From: Adineta vaga
Lineage: Eukaryota > Rotifera
Length of the DNA: 64,000 bases
Reading direction: 5' to 3'
Assembly: GCA_021613535.1 (NCBI GenBank)
Contig: CP075497.1
Location: forward strand, 11,284,001 to 11,348,000
In this document: positions 1 to 13,900 of the stretch, piece after piece
How positions within the stretch are numbered: the first letter of the stretch is position 1
How the letters are laid out: each line of letters opens with the position of its first letter
The notes under the pieces: model-generated
What the model saw: only the letters and a program-made list of their open reading frames with translations
The model's database searches: none
Told to the model about the DNA's origin: nothing
Program-made: the position numbers and the translations under genes

Positions 1-1844
1 GATAGTCTTCAATCGTTGAATTTAATGATAATTTCTCAGCTTCAAGTTGTTTACGAAGACGATCCATTTCCACGATACGTGTATTCAAATCAGATATTTG
101 ATTTAATTGAACATCCATTTCATCTAAACAAGATTTCGAAATTGTTAATACGAACGTTAATCGAATGTATTATCTATATGTAAGATGATCCAAAGATCTC
201 ATAAAACGATAACTTTGTATATCGTTCGAGGTCAATTTTATTCTCATATATTAGTCATTAGGATAAAACCAATGTGTTTCCGTGAAGAATAGTCAACAAA
301 CCTTGTAGACGACGTTTGTCACGTGTAATAATTTCAATTTGTTCAGCAAGTTGTTCATTTAAACTTTTTACTTTCACCAATTCACTTTGATAATTACGAT
401 ATGCTTGTAAAGCTGATTCTAATTCAGCATTCAATTGATTTAAACGTTGTCGAGCATCATCAGCTTCCTTTTCTAATTGTTTATTACGACGGGTTGCTTC
501 ATCAGCACGTTTACGTTGCTTAATGAAACAAATCACATAATGAAAAGGTTTTTTATTAATTGATTTTTATTTACTTTATCAAATTCATCAGCAATTTTAT
601 CATATTCACTTTGAAGACGTTGTTTGATTTTTTCAAGATTACTTGCTTTGGCAAGAACATCAGTCAATTGCTCTTGAACTTCATTGATACGTGCATTAAA
701 TCGACGTCTAGAGTAGCAAATAGAAAAGAATTGTTCGTTAAAAATCAATGATTATACCTTTGATCTTCAATTTCTTCGTTTTTAGATTCAAGTTCTTTTT
801 CATAACGATCACGCACATGACGTGTCTCTTCTTGAATTTTAATTAATGCTTTTTGTAATTCAGTTTTTGCTTCTAATTCATCATCTAACTGTAATCTTGT
901 TGATTCTAAATCCATTTGAAATGTTTTCACTGATGATTGTAATGTACGATTTGTCTAAAGACAAGAAAGAATATCTTCAATTGAAATGAAAATTTTTTAT
1001 TGAGTCTTACAGCCATTTCAGTTTCCAAATGAAGACGAGCTTCTTCAAGGTCACCTTGTGCTCGTCGATAATTTGTTTGTAATGTTGTTAATTCAAATTC
1101 TGCAGTTTCAAGTCGACGACTAAATACTAGATTTTCTTCCGCGAGACGAGATTTTGCTGTATTAGCATCCGTTAATTGACGAATAGCATCATCGATTTTA
1201 TTACTCATTTCAATTAATCGTGATTCAAGTTCTTTATTCATTGATACAGCTTGACTTTTTCCTTTGGCTAATGATTCAACTTCCATTTTCAATTCTTCAA
1301 TTTCGATGATAAATGTTTTACTTTCCTTGTCATGTCTAAAATAGAACAAATCAATCGAATTTTCAAGTAAAATGATACGATGAATATGAAAATATTGACC
1401 TGGCTTTTCCTTTACTTAAAGCTTCAACTTGACTGGTCAGATCAGAAACTGTATCCTGAAAACGACGACGAAATCCACTTTGCGTTTCATCATGTTCGGT
1501 TGATTGAAGTTCAAGTTTTTGACGTAAATCATGAATTTCCTGTTTTAAACTAAAGAAAATTTCCTATTGATTCCGGCTCTATTGGCTTAATCAAAATATT
1601 TTACCGTTTATTTGCGTCAACTTCTCGGTCACGAGCATTGGTTACTTCGTCAAATTGTTGTTCCAATTCATCGAAATCAATTCGTAAAGCTGTTAATTCT
1701 TTTTCTTGACGAAATCGTACATCACGTTCCGATTTCATTTCTTCTTCAATATCACGAAGACGAGTCTAAATCATTTGATTATTTTCATAATAACAAAACT
1801 ATTTCTTTCATTCGAAAACTTACAGCTAATATGGCTTCAGTCAT
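1..1844 (-). CDS. paramyosin / myosin-rod-like coiled-coil protein (5' part, runs off the window)
   Basis: All visible exons encode uninterrupted heptad-repeat coiled coil with no motor domain, and hydrophobic/charged periodicity typical of paramyosin or the myosin heavy-chain rod. Such rods assemble into thick filaments of muscle. The start is a seven-residue exon (1844-1824, MTEAILA) ending at a consensus GTAAGT donor. It joins in phase 0 to the exon at 1765, which begins TRLRDIEEEM. Later exons lie at about 1606-1765, 1400-1555, 1012-1335, 745-950, 570-715 and 258-515, separated by short introns. Recurrent blocks (for example LSKGKA and LAKGKS before a leucine-rich stretch) suggest an internal repeat. 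The gene continues past base 1, so length and tailpiece are unknown. The very short N-terminus before the rod is odd: full paramyosins carry a longer Ser-rich head, so an upstream exon could be missing, or this could be an internally initiated rod like molluscan myorod. Family is confident; paramyosin versus myosin rod is not. Confidence 0.75.
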
Positions 1845-2916
1845 CTTTGATTGTCTAAATAGAAATCAACAAATGTTACATAGAAAGAAAACAAGGACAA
1901 GGAGTTAAGAGTGATGACAATACATTCTTCTTGTAATGTGATGAGTTGTGATAAATAGAAAGATATACATTCACAAACGATTATCTCATCGCTGATCATC
2001 ATTCGGTCAATGGAGAGAAAAGAAAACAACAAATGGATAAGAATCTCTAATGTCTATGATCATTAACAATAGTATCTATTGAGTAAAACGACGACTCGAT
2101 ATGATTCTTATTTTGATCACTTGTCAATTATATTCGAAAACAATCGTGTTTCTATACCTTCTGATATTCAAATAAGAACTATATTCTGCTTGCTGCTAAT
2201 AGTCAGACATAAAAAAAAAGAAGAAAGCCAAAGAACGACTGACTGCTCGAATGTATCTTCTTAGCCTCGATCTGTACGAGAAGAAGAAGAAGAAGCAGAA
2301 GCAGAAAGAAGAGAAAAAAAGCGATCCTAAATGCGACGCTTGTCCTATGTATATATATTTAGTTCTTTTTTTTTCTATATTGCTGCTATTCTACCAATGA
2401 TCTAATGTTACATATCCGAAGAAGCGTTATCAACAAGGAAGACGGATTTCTTTTCCTTCTCTGACGATAACTCTACGACACATATACACGCGCCTAAGCA
2501 AACAAGCATTTTTTTCTGCAATACATCTTCAGAAACAACAACAGACCTTTATTTCATCTTCCTATCTCCTGATTGTTCTTTCGAGATAGGAAAAGAAGAA
2601 GAACGATGTTCGTCACCAATGTCTATGTTGTAAACCTAAATGAGACAAACGACTGCTCCTATCTGATATTATATTATCCATAACCTTGAGAATCATTCTG
2701 TACATCGAAGCAAGAAGAAAATTTCCTATGCATAATCTATTCTTTCTTTTTTTTTCTCTCTCGAATCGGAACACAAAAGAAAAGAAGAAAAAAAACCGCA
2801 AAGATAAAAAATAAATAAACAGAACTGCAGAAAAACATAAAAGAAAATTTTTTTCCATAAAAAGATAAACATAAAATTGAAAGAAAAGAAAAACAAAGGG
2901 AAATTTTCTGCTTTTT
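1845..2916. other. intergenic; upstream region of the rod gene
   Basis: No gene is seen. The stretch holds purine-rich (GAA/GCA) runs near 2275-2320 and poly-T and poly-A tracts, and lies between the start of the rod gene and the stop of the Ig-domain gene. It should contain the promoter of the former and the 3' UTR of the latter, but no specific element is recognisable. Confidence 0.5.
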
Positions 2917-5900
2917 CTAATTTTGGTTTTGAATTTTATCAAATTCATTTGACCATTGTTCGATATCATAGGTAACAATTACATCAGTATTGTCACTTTC
3001 ATTTGTACTAATACGACGATCCCAAAGTTCAGCACGTGCAAGAACAGAATTTCTTCCAACTGGTGTTATGGAACGTGTAGAAAGATTTGATGCAGAACCA
3101 GATGTTAAGTCAAATGAATTGTTGTCGGTCAATTGTATTTGCATAGATTTTGCTGGAGTAGGTAAATTATCTGACAGTGGTGTTGATCGATTTATAGAGT
3201 CTTTGGTTAATGTAGAATCTTGTTGATTGTTTTCGTTGTTATTATTAGAATCCTTCACCTAGAAATGAAAGAAAAATGTATAATTCAATTTTTCTGAGAA
3301 AAGAAAAAGATCTAAAGCTAAACTATAAGAAAGAGAAAGTAAAAGCTTATATCCTCACTGATTGATATTATTCAAAATCTAAATGAAGAATAAGCGTGTT
3401 TTTGTTTTTGATCTATCGTTATTTAATCAGAGAAAAGTTTCGTTCATTAAGAGAAAACAAAATTAATAGGATTAGTTGAAAAACTCACATTAGAATTGGA
3501 ATCTTTATTATGAATTAATTTTGTGTTACGTGTTGAAGATGGATTAGAATGTATTTGTCGTTCGATTAATGTTAAGGAAGTTCTATTAGTAGAATTATTA
3601 TTAGTAGTAGTTGAATTTTTAGTTAAGCTTTCAGTTATTTGTTCAATTCGCACATGCTCTTTGCGTTGTTGTTGATATTGATGATTGGGATAGTATTGAT
3701 GTTGAAATGAAGGAGCAGGTGAAGGTGAAGTTTTGTTATTTGGGGTTAAACTGTCATAAACAAGTGTAGCACCACCACCAATTATTTCTTTTACAACATT
3801 TGTTTTAGAACGTTGGTTATCAAAACGTTGAGGAGAAAGCACGGGTGATTTGTTATTACCTTTATCAAACGAACTTTTATTTGCTGATAAAGTAGCATCG
3901 AATGAGACACTCGTTATTGGATTTGCGTTTTTTTCATCTAAAAAGAACAAAATGAAGAATTGTATGCAAAATAGAACAGTTCATTGATTTACGCAATGGT
4001 TGCATTGGTAATACAGGACGAGATTTTGGTGTTGAACGTTCGCCATTATTCGATGTTAATCCTCGACATGTCAAACTAGCTACCTAAATGTAAAGAAATT
4101 AGTAAAAAAAGAGATCTCGAAATAAAACGTTCAATGCTGAACAAGCAAAGCTAATATTTATACACGTGTGAGCAAAACACAACTTTTAATTATTTTAATA
4201 TCCATCACCGTTGTTTTGTTAATACGTGAGAGAAACAATGTGATAGTTTTACCTCCTTATCATTATCTTCTTCATCAGTCCGTCTATAAGCTTGATCCTT
4301 TTTTTTTATAAAGAGAGAGAGAGAGAGAAGAAGTTATCAATAGATTTGTATGATTTAAAGCATGAAAAGAAGAATAATAATCAAAAGCAACAAACCGGCA
4401 AGAGCGGATAAGCACCATCATTTTCATCATGTCCTACTCGATGAATATGGGATTGCGAATGACTTCTCGTATAATCATGAGCTAGATTAGTAGAAGACAT
4501 GCGATCAAATTTCTGTTTTAATTGTCTAACAAGTGGACTTGAAAGATCAACACCATCCGTTTCAGCAGACATTGCCAATGAGGAATATGATTGAGAAGCT
4601 GGATTGAACTAAAGAATAATAATAATGATGAAGAAAAGAAGAATTGATGGTTTCTTTTACTTCTGTATTCGATGGACTTGCTATTGTAGATTGTTGTTGA
4701 TTTTGTTGAAAAACAACATTAGTTGTATGTCGTCGAGAAGAATCACGTTTCTTAAATAGGAAAAAAAACAAGAAAATCATGACATTTTTTACATTTATGC
4801 TTTCTTCTCACTTGACGATCAGGACCAACAGTACTATTCAATAACTGAGGTAAACGTATTTCCCATTTCGGTTTTATAACATTACGTTCAGCTTGTGGAA
4901 GTATAATCGGTGAACGAGGTGTTTCTTCTAGTAAATCATAAACATATTCTGTTTAAAAAAACAAATAAATAAATTTGTTTCGTTTTACCTGCTGGTTTTT
5001 CAATCGATGAACTTCGTTCAAGATAGTATGGTTTTTGATGTGATCGTACAGTTCTTAAATCAACATCATCTGTTTCTAATGATTGTACACTTGCTTCATA
5101 AAGATGTTGCCAATCTTTTATGTAAGGAAAAGCATAGAAATATTTAATTGTATTTAGTTAAACTTACTTTCAAGTAATTGACTTGATCGATCACTTCGAA
5201 ATTTATCCATATAACGTTTTGCATTAAGTTCTTCATCATCACTTTGAATTGGTCTTGGTACTGGTGATAAGGGAGGAGACATTGTCAATGGAATACCTTC
5301 TCGATTTTCGTCATCATCATTCATATTGGAATTTTCTCGTGTTGCTTGTTGTTTTCTCAATGTTCGTGGTAAACTTCGAACAACTGGAGAATCTCGCGGT
5401 ATGTCGATAACTTCTATATATATTTAAAAAAAACCGACGAATGGAGGATGAATATGTTAAATAAAACGTTTGTAAATATCTCTTTTCTTGTTCTCTTCTT
5501 AGTAAGATAAAGATAAAAAGAAAAAGATGAGAGCCTTACCTTTTTCGTGAACAAACACGTCGGCTGTAATTTGCACGCGGCCAGCAGCATTAAGTGCCAA
5601 GCACGTAAATGTCCCATTGTCATCTTCAATCGTTGCTTCATCAACGTGCAATACATGTTGTCCATCACCATAATAATCTGTTGACAAATAGATAATATAA
5701 AAGAAAATGAATCTTTTTTTCACGACATTTAGTAGTCTTCATCGCTGTTCGTAATGTCAATACAGACACGGAAAAGAATTCAAAGGTTTCGGAAGCATTT
5801 TTGAGAGAGTAAAAAAAGGTAATGTACTGTCTATGATTATTGTTTTCTAGATAAACATGATCTATACTAAATGAAATGAATTTCACCTCAAGCAAAATTT

Positions 5901-8150
5901 TAAGCTGTTTTCAAGACATGAAAAAATTAGTTGAAATTTTTCGTAGACATACATAATTTATAATGACCATTGGGTTGAATTAATGTATTTTCTTTATACC
6001 ATACAACTCTTGCTTTTGGATAACCTTGATCAAGTTTACATTTCAATGTTAACGATGAACCTTCATAAACATCTGTATCAGTAAATTCTGTAATGATACT
6101 TGGGGGATGAAACGTTCGTTTATTATCTATATGAAAGAAGACGATAATATTGTATTAGTTTCCAATGAAAAAATGACTTACCTTTGACATATAGTTTCGC
6201 TATATCAACATTTTGTGCTTTATCATTGGCAATAACACATAGATAAGCTCCTTCATCTTCTTTACGAGTAGAAAATATTTTTAAATAATGATATGAATCA
6301 TCATGACTTAATTGATATTTTTCATCGTTATTAATTTCATCATCAGTACCAAAACGAAACCAAAATACATCAATTGGTTCGGTACCTTGAACTTTCGTTT
6401 TAAATCTTGCGGTTTCACCATGACGTGATGTTGTATCTTTCGGTCGTAGGATGAATTTAGGATCTGTAATCGATGGATCCATACGAAATTTATCTTCATC
6501 AATAAATGGTTTCATTTCTGTAGAACTTATATTCGATGTTGACGTTATAGAGTCGTTATCGGATTCATAAGTATAAGAAGGTCGTCGAAATGAACAAGAA
6601 GAATGATTTTGTAGAAGAAGATTGGCAGGTAGAGGAAATAATTTTCGATTAGCTGTTGAATCGTTATCACTTATTTGAGAATGTTCACCAAATGTGATTG
6701 TATTTATTGGAATTGGATAGGATAAAGATGCATCATCAGCATATAAATCATCATCAGCAAGATCTTCAAGAGGTCTTTTGAAAAGAGAAACGTTGAATTT
6801 TATGAATAAAAGACTAGTTGATCTTACTTATCACCAATACGAGGACTTAAATCTTTGTTTTCAGAATTTGGGAGTGTAAGGTATACAGCTTCGCGAGTAC
6901 TACGTGGTGTGTCGTCTCCGGAATGTGAAGACTAACAAAAACAAAGTTTGTACAACTTTCGTATTTGTTTCAAATGAAAAAAGAAGTTTACCTTTGATTC
7001 AATTAACGTAAAATTTGTTTGCCATTCACCAACTTTGGCTTTCGATCTTTTGATTGCTTCTAAATCTGAGTCAATAGAACGTCGATTATAATGTCGATTA
7101 GATGTTTCATCATCAATTGAACTTAAATCTAATTTGAGACCATTATCGAATTCAATACTTTCAGTTGTTGTTGGTAGTGCTTGTTGTTTATTAGTACCGT
7201 TAGTTAAATGTTCATCATCATCATCTTCTTCTTCAATATCTTCTTTAATTGTATCTAAAACATAAGATTTTGCTTTCGTTAATGTTTAAATCGACTAGAC
7301 AAGTGTACCTTCTTCTTCGTCTGCTGCTGATCTTTTTGATACGATTACTTTACGAATATTATCGTTACGAGATTTGATCTATTTCATTGAACAATAACAT
7401 TAATGAGAAGAGAAAACAAAAGCTTTTTTCTAACCTCCCAAGATGCACTTGAAGAATTACTCCACGTTGGTTGAGAAAATGAAGGTTTTGTAAGTGAGGT
7501 TAACGATGATGATGTATTCGATGTTTGTCGTAAAGGTTTTGGAGGTGGCGGTGCTGACTATACAAGAAGAAAACGAATGTAAGATCAATAATATCAAATT
7601 TTCTTTTCTATTTACAACATCAATAACATCAGGTAATTCTTGAAAGATTTCTTTGCTCACACACTTGTCAAAAATAGTTTGTGCTAATTTTTGATCAAAA
7701 TTATTCGTATTGATAGATGAATTCGGTGCTGTTAATGTCTATATTATGGATAAAAAAACCGAATAATAAGAAGATTGATTGAAAAAAATGCAATACTTTA
7801 TGAAATTGTTGAAGATTCGTTTGAAGAACTTGTTCAGTTTGTTGAACTAATAGATTTTGTAAATCACGTTCATGTGTTGTATTTGTTTTTGTATTTGAAC
7901 CTGTAGAATTAAGAAGAACAGGTTCAAATGATTTCAATGATGATAAAATGCATGGTAAAATCAAAATCAAAACACTTGTGACAATCGCCACAAATGGAAT
8001 GGAAATAAGTATCGTTTGAAGTTCATATAAAACTTGTAAAACAGCTACGTAAGATATGAATAGTATAAGAAATCGTTTCATTGATCGATGATGATTTTGT
8101 AACGTTATTTTCTTAAGATTAGACATAAATTTATGGTAATAAACAACCAT
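2917..8150 (-). CDS. N-terminally membrane-anchored protein with two I-set Ig domains and long disordered regions
   Basis: Multi-exon gene. The first coding exon (8150-7798; alternative starts at 8126 and 8081) encodes two closely spaced hydrophobic helices (for example IPFVAIVTSVLILILPCIL), followed by a Gln/Thr-rich segment. Low-complexity Pro/Ser-rich and Asp/Glu-rich exons then follow down to about 6.8 kb. The first Ig domain (about 6470-6185) keeps the core Trp (VFWFRFG) and the second Cys in DEGAYLCVIAND, but a Lys stands where the first Cys is expected. The second Ig domain (about 6105-5930 continued at 5680-5545) has both Cys residues and the Trp (LKCKL, VVWYKEN, DNGTFTCLA). This is the titin/palladin-like I-set pattern. 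The C-terminal third (5.4-2.9 kb) is Ser/Asn/Gln-rich and has no recognised fold. The last exon stops at 2917. No ortholog is recognised. It is probably a cytoskeletal or cortical scaffold, by inference. It could be joined to the Rab-effector gene upstream, but the phases I can see do not allow a direct splice. Confidence 0.6.
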
Positions 8151-8557
8151 TGACACAATACATTCTCATTTTTTCTTCTTCTTCTTCTTCGTTTCGTGTC
8201 TTGAAAAAGGCCAAGAGAACAAAACGAAAGAAAAACAAATGACAATGAAAGAAAAAGTAGCAAATGAAGTGTGTGTATGTGTGTTGTGTTTTTTCGTCAA
8301 CTTCTACACCTGATTACAATTGAATCACGTTGAAAGTAAAAGAACTGTTTAAACTTCCCGTTATGATACATATTTTAACATCTTCTGCGAACTTAAATTT
8401 CTTCTTTTTGTTCTTTCGCTTTGTTCTTTTCGACGGCCTTGAACAATGCCGTATGTATTTATTCATATTTGCATACAGAGTAGGTTGCACCTTTTCTTCT
8501 TCTTAAGTAAATTATGTCTTGATATGACATCGAATATCAAAAAGAAAGATTCATTTA

Positions 8558-10933
8558 TCAACCAGAAAAGAAAACAGACGGAGAAAAAGAATTAATATTC
8601 GTCAACTTACGCCGAAGAGGACCACTAAGAGCTACGCGAGCACGAGCAATTTCAGTTGTAAGTTGCTGTTGATGAGCCTTGAGACCTTCTTTACCTAAAT
8701 ATGTATAATGAATGAAATAAAACAAATGTCTGTTGATGTTAAAACTCAAAATTTTTATATCCAAAGAGAAAGAAATTCTTCTCGTTTTACAGTTATTTAG
8801 TCAAACAAAAAGAGAAACGATTTAGAGCTGTTTGAAATGATTAGATAGCATTTATATGAGCAATTAGCTCACCGCCTCGTCGTACGATTGTCGCAACTGA
8901 CAAATAAGATTAAATATAAATTAATCAATTAATAAAAGAAAGAAAAATAAAGAAATTTCCTTACGTTTTTCTCGAACTGAACGATGATTGTTATATGTAT
9001 TTCGTTCACTTAAATCTTCTTGTAATTTATCAACGAGTAATTTTAATCGTGTTGAATATTCTTTCAATTCACGTTTTACATTCGTATCATAAGGTACAAA
9101 TGAAACAAGAGAACCTAAGATAAAGACAAGAAAAAATGAATATCGTGATTTATATATATATATGAAATTGAACAATTTTTTTATGTCTCGAAAGATCAAG
9201 ATTATGAAAAGATCAAATCCTTAGCAAATAAATCATTGTTACTATTTGCTTATAAAACCAACCAGAATCATTTGTTGGTAAAGTTCCATAACCGAGATCT
9301 TCCTCTACGTATTCATCGAGATCAGCTAAAATATGAAAGAAAGAAAAAATGATTAAATTATAATCTCACCTAAATGTTGTCGAGCTTTGGCTTTTATACA
9401 AGTATTTCTATGATCAGGATCGAACCATGTTAAACGAACAGAAAGGATATCTCCTTGTCCTCGAACTTTCCATGATGTCAAACGACCATCATGATAAAGT
9501 TCTTGGAGAACATTTAGAAAACTTTTCGGAATATCATTATTGATGTCAAATGCAGGCAATTGTCCCAATAAACTTGCCATTACAGTTAGAACTGATTGGG
9601 AGGAGAGACAACAATAGTTCGAGAGATGTATATATGTCTACGAACAAGCTCAACGTTGTCGTCGTCGTCGTCGTCATCAATAATACTCATCAACAATTCG
9701 GTCAGTATGTACGTAAATAGTACGTTGTCGGAGATATATATCTTCACATATTGTTCATTGTCTATGTTAGGAGAGATATGTAGGTCGATAGGCTCAAATC
9801 TATGCACTTGACATACAGAACTGACGAGGAAAAGAAAAGGGAGGGAAGAGACAAACGACAAAGTATATGGCATAAAATAAATACAAATATAAATTTAACC
9901 GATGTGAAGAAGATGAGATTGAGATAGTGATGATTAGGGGGAGAGACAAAAATGCGACGACAATGTAATGAACTGATTGACTGTTTAAATGTAACTTACC
10001 GAGTTCTTTTTCACGTTTATGAAGTTCACGAACAATTTTTGCACTTCCACATCGTTTATGTTTTCGACTTGATTCAAAATAAAACCAATCCGATGTTAAA
10101 CCTTCAAGATTTCTAAATATAACAAAACGAATAATCATCACTTTTGTTTTCATACTTATTTACAACTAAATAGTAATTTAAATAAAACATTTATCATCTA
10201 TTTTACAAACTTATTAACAAAAAATCTCATTGATCATTAACAAGAAAATGTCGTCATGTTCTTTATAATTAAAACACACAATTTTAACAACGTTGTTTTT
10301 TTTTGATTATCTACTTGGTTTTCCTTTTCTCGCATGACTAAACAAATAATATCGTAGACAATTATTCATAAGAATAATTTATGATCGACACGAAAGAAAA
10401 AAAAAGTAAAGAAAACGCGAATAATATTCATGTCTTACTTTAATTCTAAACAAGTTTTACATGCCCATGTTTTACTTGCTGATGTATAAGTTGCACATTC
10501 ATGACAAACGAAAAATTTACATTCTGTACATGATTCTTTTGGATTGAAGAAAATTCGAAATGGTTTAAAACATCTAATACAACGTTCAGCATTAAACTCT
10601 TGTGAACCACCTAAATATTGTACACGTTCATTTTCTTGTCGAACTAATTTCTTTATCTCACTAAAACCAAATCACAAAATCAATCAAAACTGATTAGAAT
10701 CTCACAAATACATACTCTAATCTTTTGTATTCTTGTTGACGAAGTTTAAAATCTCGTTCGACAACGGATAGAACACGTTTACATTCATCATCATTTAAGA
10801 TCGACAATTCAGATGCGCGCGATGTAATAGATCTTGCTTCTATTATTTAGATATTTAGTTATTCATCTATTCAAGAAAACTTATGACTTTATCAATACGT
10901 ACCAGATCCTGATATACTTGGATTTCGAGTCAT
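8558..10933 (-). CDS. Rab-effector-type protein with a FYVE-like Rab-binding zinc finger (Slp/Slac2/rabphilin family)
   Basis: The start is ATG at 10933 (MTRNPSISGS, then a donor). The exons at about 10.84-10.7 and 10.66-10.44 kb encode a basic helix (CKRVLSVVERDFKLRQQEY), then four CxxC pairs (CIRC, CTEC, CHEC, CKTC), then a second helix with TSDWFYFESSRKHKRCGSA near 10.1 kb. Helix, zinc finger and WF(Y/F) helix is the Rab27/Rab3-binding domain of synaptotagmin-like proteins, Slac2/MyRIP and rabphilin, which tether secretory vesicles or melanosomes to membranes or myosin. Beyond it, one exon (about 9595-9370) encodes a compact unrecognised domain around SWKVRGQGDILSVRLTWFD. Shorter exons follow at about 9320-9265, 9115-8965, 8890 and 8695-8617. 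No C2 domains are visible. The end is uncertain: either the 8617 exon reads through to the stop at 8558, or its consensus GTAAGT donor splices to an exon not identified. Family assignment is moderately confident. Confidence 0.65.
9655..9681. repeat. short GTC/GTT trinucleotide run inside an intron
   Basis: A run of about seven GTC/GTT units lies within the roughly 400-base intron separating the Rab-binding domain exon from the next exon of the Rab-effector gene. It is a microsatellite, with no sign of being coding. Confidence 0.7.
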
Positions 10934-13900
10934 GTTGATGATGTTATTAAGTGATGTTTATCGACAGTAGTCTTTGCATAATAGACAGTTACATGTATTT
11001 TGTTTTGAATATGATTATATAGGTATATTATTGAAGAAGGTTTTACGTATCTTTCGTTTTTTTTCCTACCCGTTTCTTTCTGTTATACTAAGAGACAGAA
11101 TAAGAGGAAAAGAGCAATATGTGTAACTAATAATATATACGATAGCATGTGCTGTCGTTGTCGCTGGTTTGTTCTACGCTTTCAGACTCGTTTTTTTTTT
11201 GTATTCGATGTGAGTAATACTGATATCGAATATGTATGTATGCGATGATTGGAAAGGTAGTGTAAAGGAAAAAAAGAGTGCGAGAGCGAGAAAGTGACTT
11301 GCTTATTAACGATTATTTATTCATGTCATATAAATAACAAAATATGTTTTTTCTTTCTTTTTATGACAAAAGTGTGCCAATTAGTGTGCGTTTAGTGATC
11401 TATGGAAAACAGTAAACGTATATTAATCGTATCATAAAACGAAAAAAAAACATTATATTTACTGCTTTTTCACTACTAAACATTGTTTGTCTCTAAATTC
11501 TGAATAATCATACGATCTTAATTACACGTATAACTAAAAGAATTATTAATAATTGAAAACAATATCATTACTACACTTTTGGGAATTAGCCTTAGTTTGT
11601 GATGTGAATATAAGGTCTATGGTTTTGTTTATCAATCAAACAAGTTGAGTAAAAGAGCAAACTTTAGTTTCATGTATCATTTGACAGGTGTATTATATGT
11701 CACAATGTATTGAATACTGTTTTAATCGTTGTGATGAGCGTTTTTCTCTCAAGGAAATAATAAATAACCTTGTAAATCAATTCAAGTTTGAGATTTATAT
11801 TTTGTTTTCGATATTTGATTATAGTTTACTTCTTTATGAAATAGAACTTAATGTTTGATAAATTCTTCTACTAGACTTTATCTATATAGAGAAATAGAAG
11901 AATGGAATAATAACAATGTGTATTCGGATCTCATCGATGCACAAAATATACCATTATTCATTCATATCTAATAACTTTTGAAACCATATCAAAGAAATAA
12001 ATATGAAAATTTTATTGGAAAAACTATTCCTGATCATTATCTATATATTTATTAATGGATTTTACAATACACAAATGTCTTAGCTCGATGATGTGATTAA
12101 TACACTAGTATGAATAAACGAAATGTCACATTCAATTGATACCATATACGAAAAGAAATTCTCTATGAACTTTTATATTCTGACAATTCATTCATAAAAT
12201 TAACACGAAGAAATTATCTATGAATGTACGATCTATAGATGTCAAAAGAATCAATTATTATTCTATTTTTGTTTTATCAAATTCTTATTCAGTTGAAATT
12301 ATTTCATGAACATGCAATCAGTTTTCTTTTGTATATTATATAACCTACATTTGTATCACTTCATGTATGAATTACTCTTTTTAATAGTTTTCTTTTGCAA
12401 TCGAATATAAGATCGATCGACAGTATACTTCTGCAATAATAACTGAAATTAACAACGAGATAACTTCATGTTTATCTAGTAGAAATAATGATTAGTTCTA
12501 TCTCTAAAGAACAATATTTGATTTGATAGATCATCTTTCTTCAATCGACAAAGATTTGTTTACGAAATTGTTGTATACTGTTGACATATCATCTCTTTTT
12601 CACTTCATTTAGCAAACAATATTATCCATTACTTAATAAACCAAAAGTTTAATGTTTTCTCATCTATTTATTTTCTTCGTCATTCATTATACTACTAACG
12701 ATTGAAATGACATTAAAAAAAATAAAATTTCAATATCTTTTTGATATTATTTATTCAACAATTGACTATCATGATTGAATAGATCTAATTAAAACATATT
12801 GTTTTTACATTTCAATGAGTCTAATCATTATCTCGATGTGTTTAGATAGATTTTTCAATCAAAATTCAACAGCATATCTACATGAAGTATTTGATTGAGT
12901 AAAGATTCTTTTCTATTCAATGATAAATATAAGAGTATGTATATTTCATCTTTCTATCTACAGTTTAAGTAGACCAATCAACATACTCAACTTTATCCAT
13001 CTTTTGTATTATCTTTTTTCTTCTCTCGCTCTCTTTCTCTCTATAAGACAGAAGAACGAAAATGATTGTTGATGCTGTGCAGCGGCCAATTCTTCACTTC
13101 TTTCTTTTCTCATTATTTCGATTTCATTGTATGTGCCCTGAAAGCATCTCTCATGCGTTATTCACCTGCATTTCGAGTTGTTATACATTCTTTAAAGAAA
13201 CAGAGCGCAAAAGCAATCAACCGAAATTCATATTCCATTTCTATTCATATGAGCTTCTTATTGTCACAACACTTGGCGCGACTCTTTTTCTATTGTTGTC
13301 TTTTGCTTTTTTTCATATGATGTGATGCCGATATCAGTCTATGAGAAGTAATCATAATACATGGAAGAAAAGAAGTCGGCACGTCGGATTGAGTTTCTTT
13401 ATCTTTCTATTGTCATTCAATATTGATTCTCTATCTTTTATTTCAATTGATAAATGTCTAATCATAAAGTTGTTTCTTGGACTGATTTGGAAATTTCTTT
13501 TTTTTTTAGTAATCATGATTCATGAAGGTTGCTTATGCAAACATTAGGATTTTAATCAAATTGCTTTCTTTTTTCGAACATGAATGCATGTGAAAAAACC
13601 GAAGAAAAAGAAAATGATGCGATGCATTCGAGCGAGCATAGCATGCAAACGAAGAAGAAGAAGAAGAAGAAAATTGAGTAAAGAAGTTTGTCAAGTGCTT
13701 CCATCACCAGCATGTATGAGAGTAAGCGAACGAGCTACCTTCTTCTTCTCTTTTCAATCTTATTCGTGTGCACATACATATACATACGTCGAGCAGGTAT
13801 ACTTGGGAACGAAAAAGAGAGAGAGAGAGAGAGCGCATGCAAAGACATACAATCATCCTCGGTCACGACAACGCGATGTGGATTTTCATTTTCGCATCAC

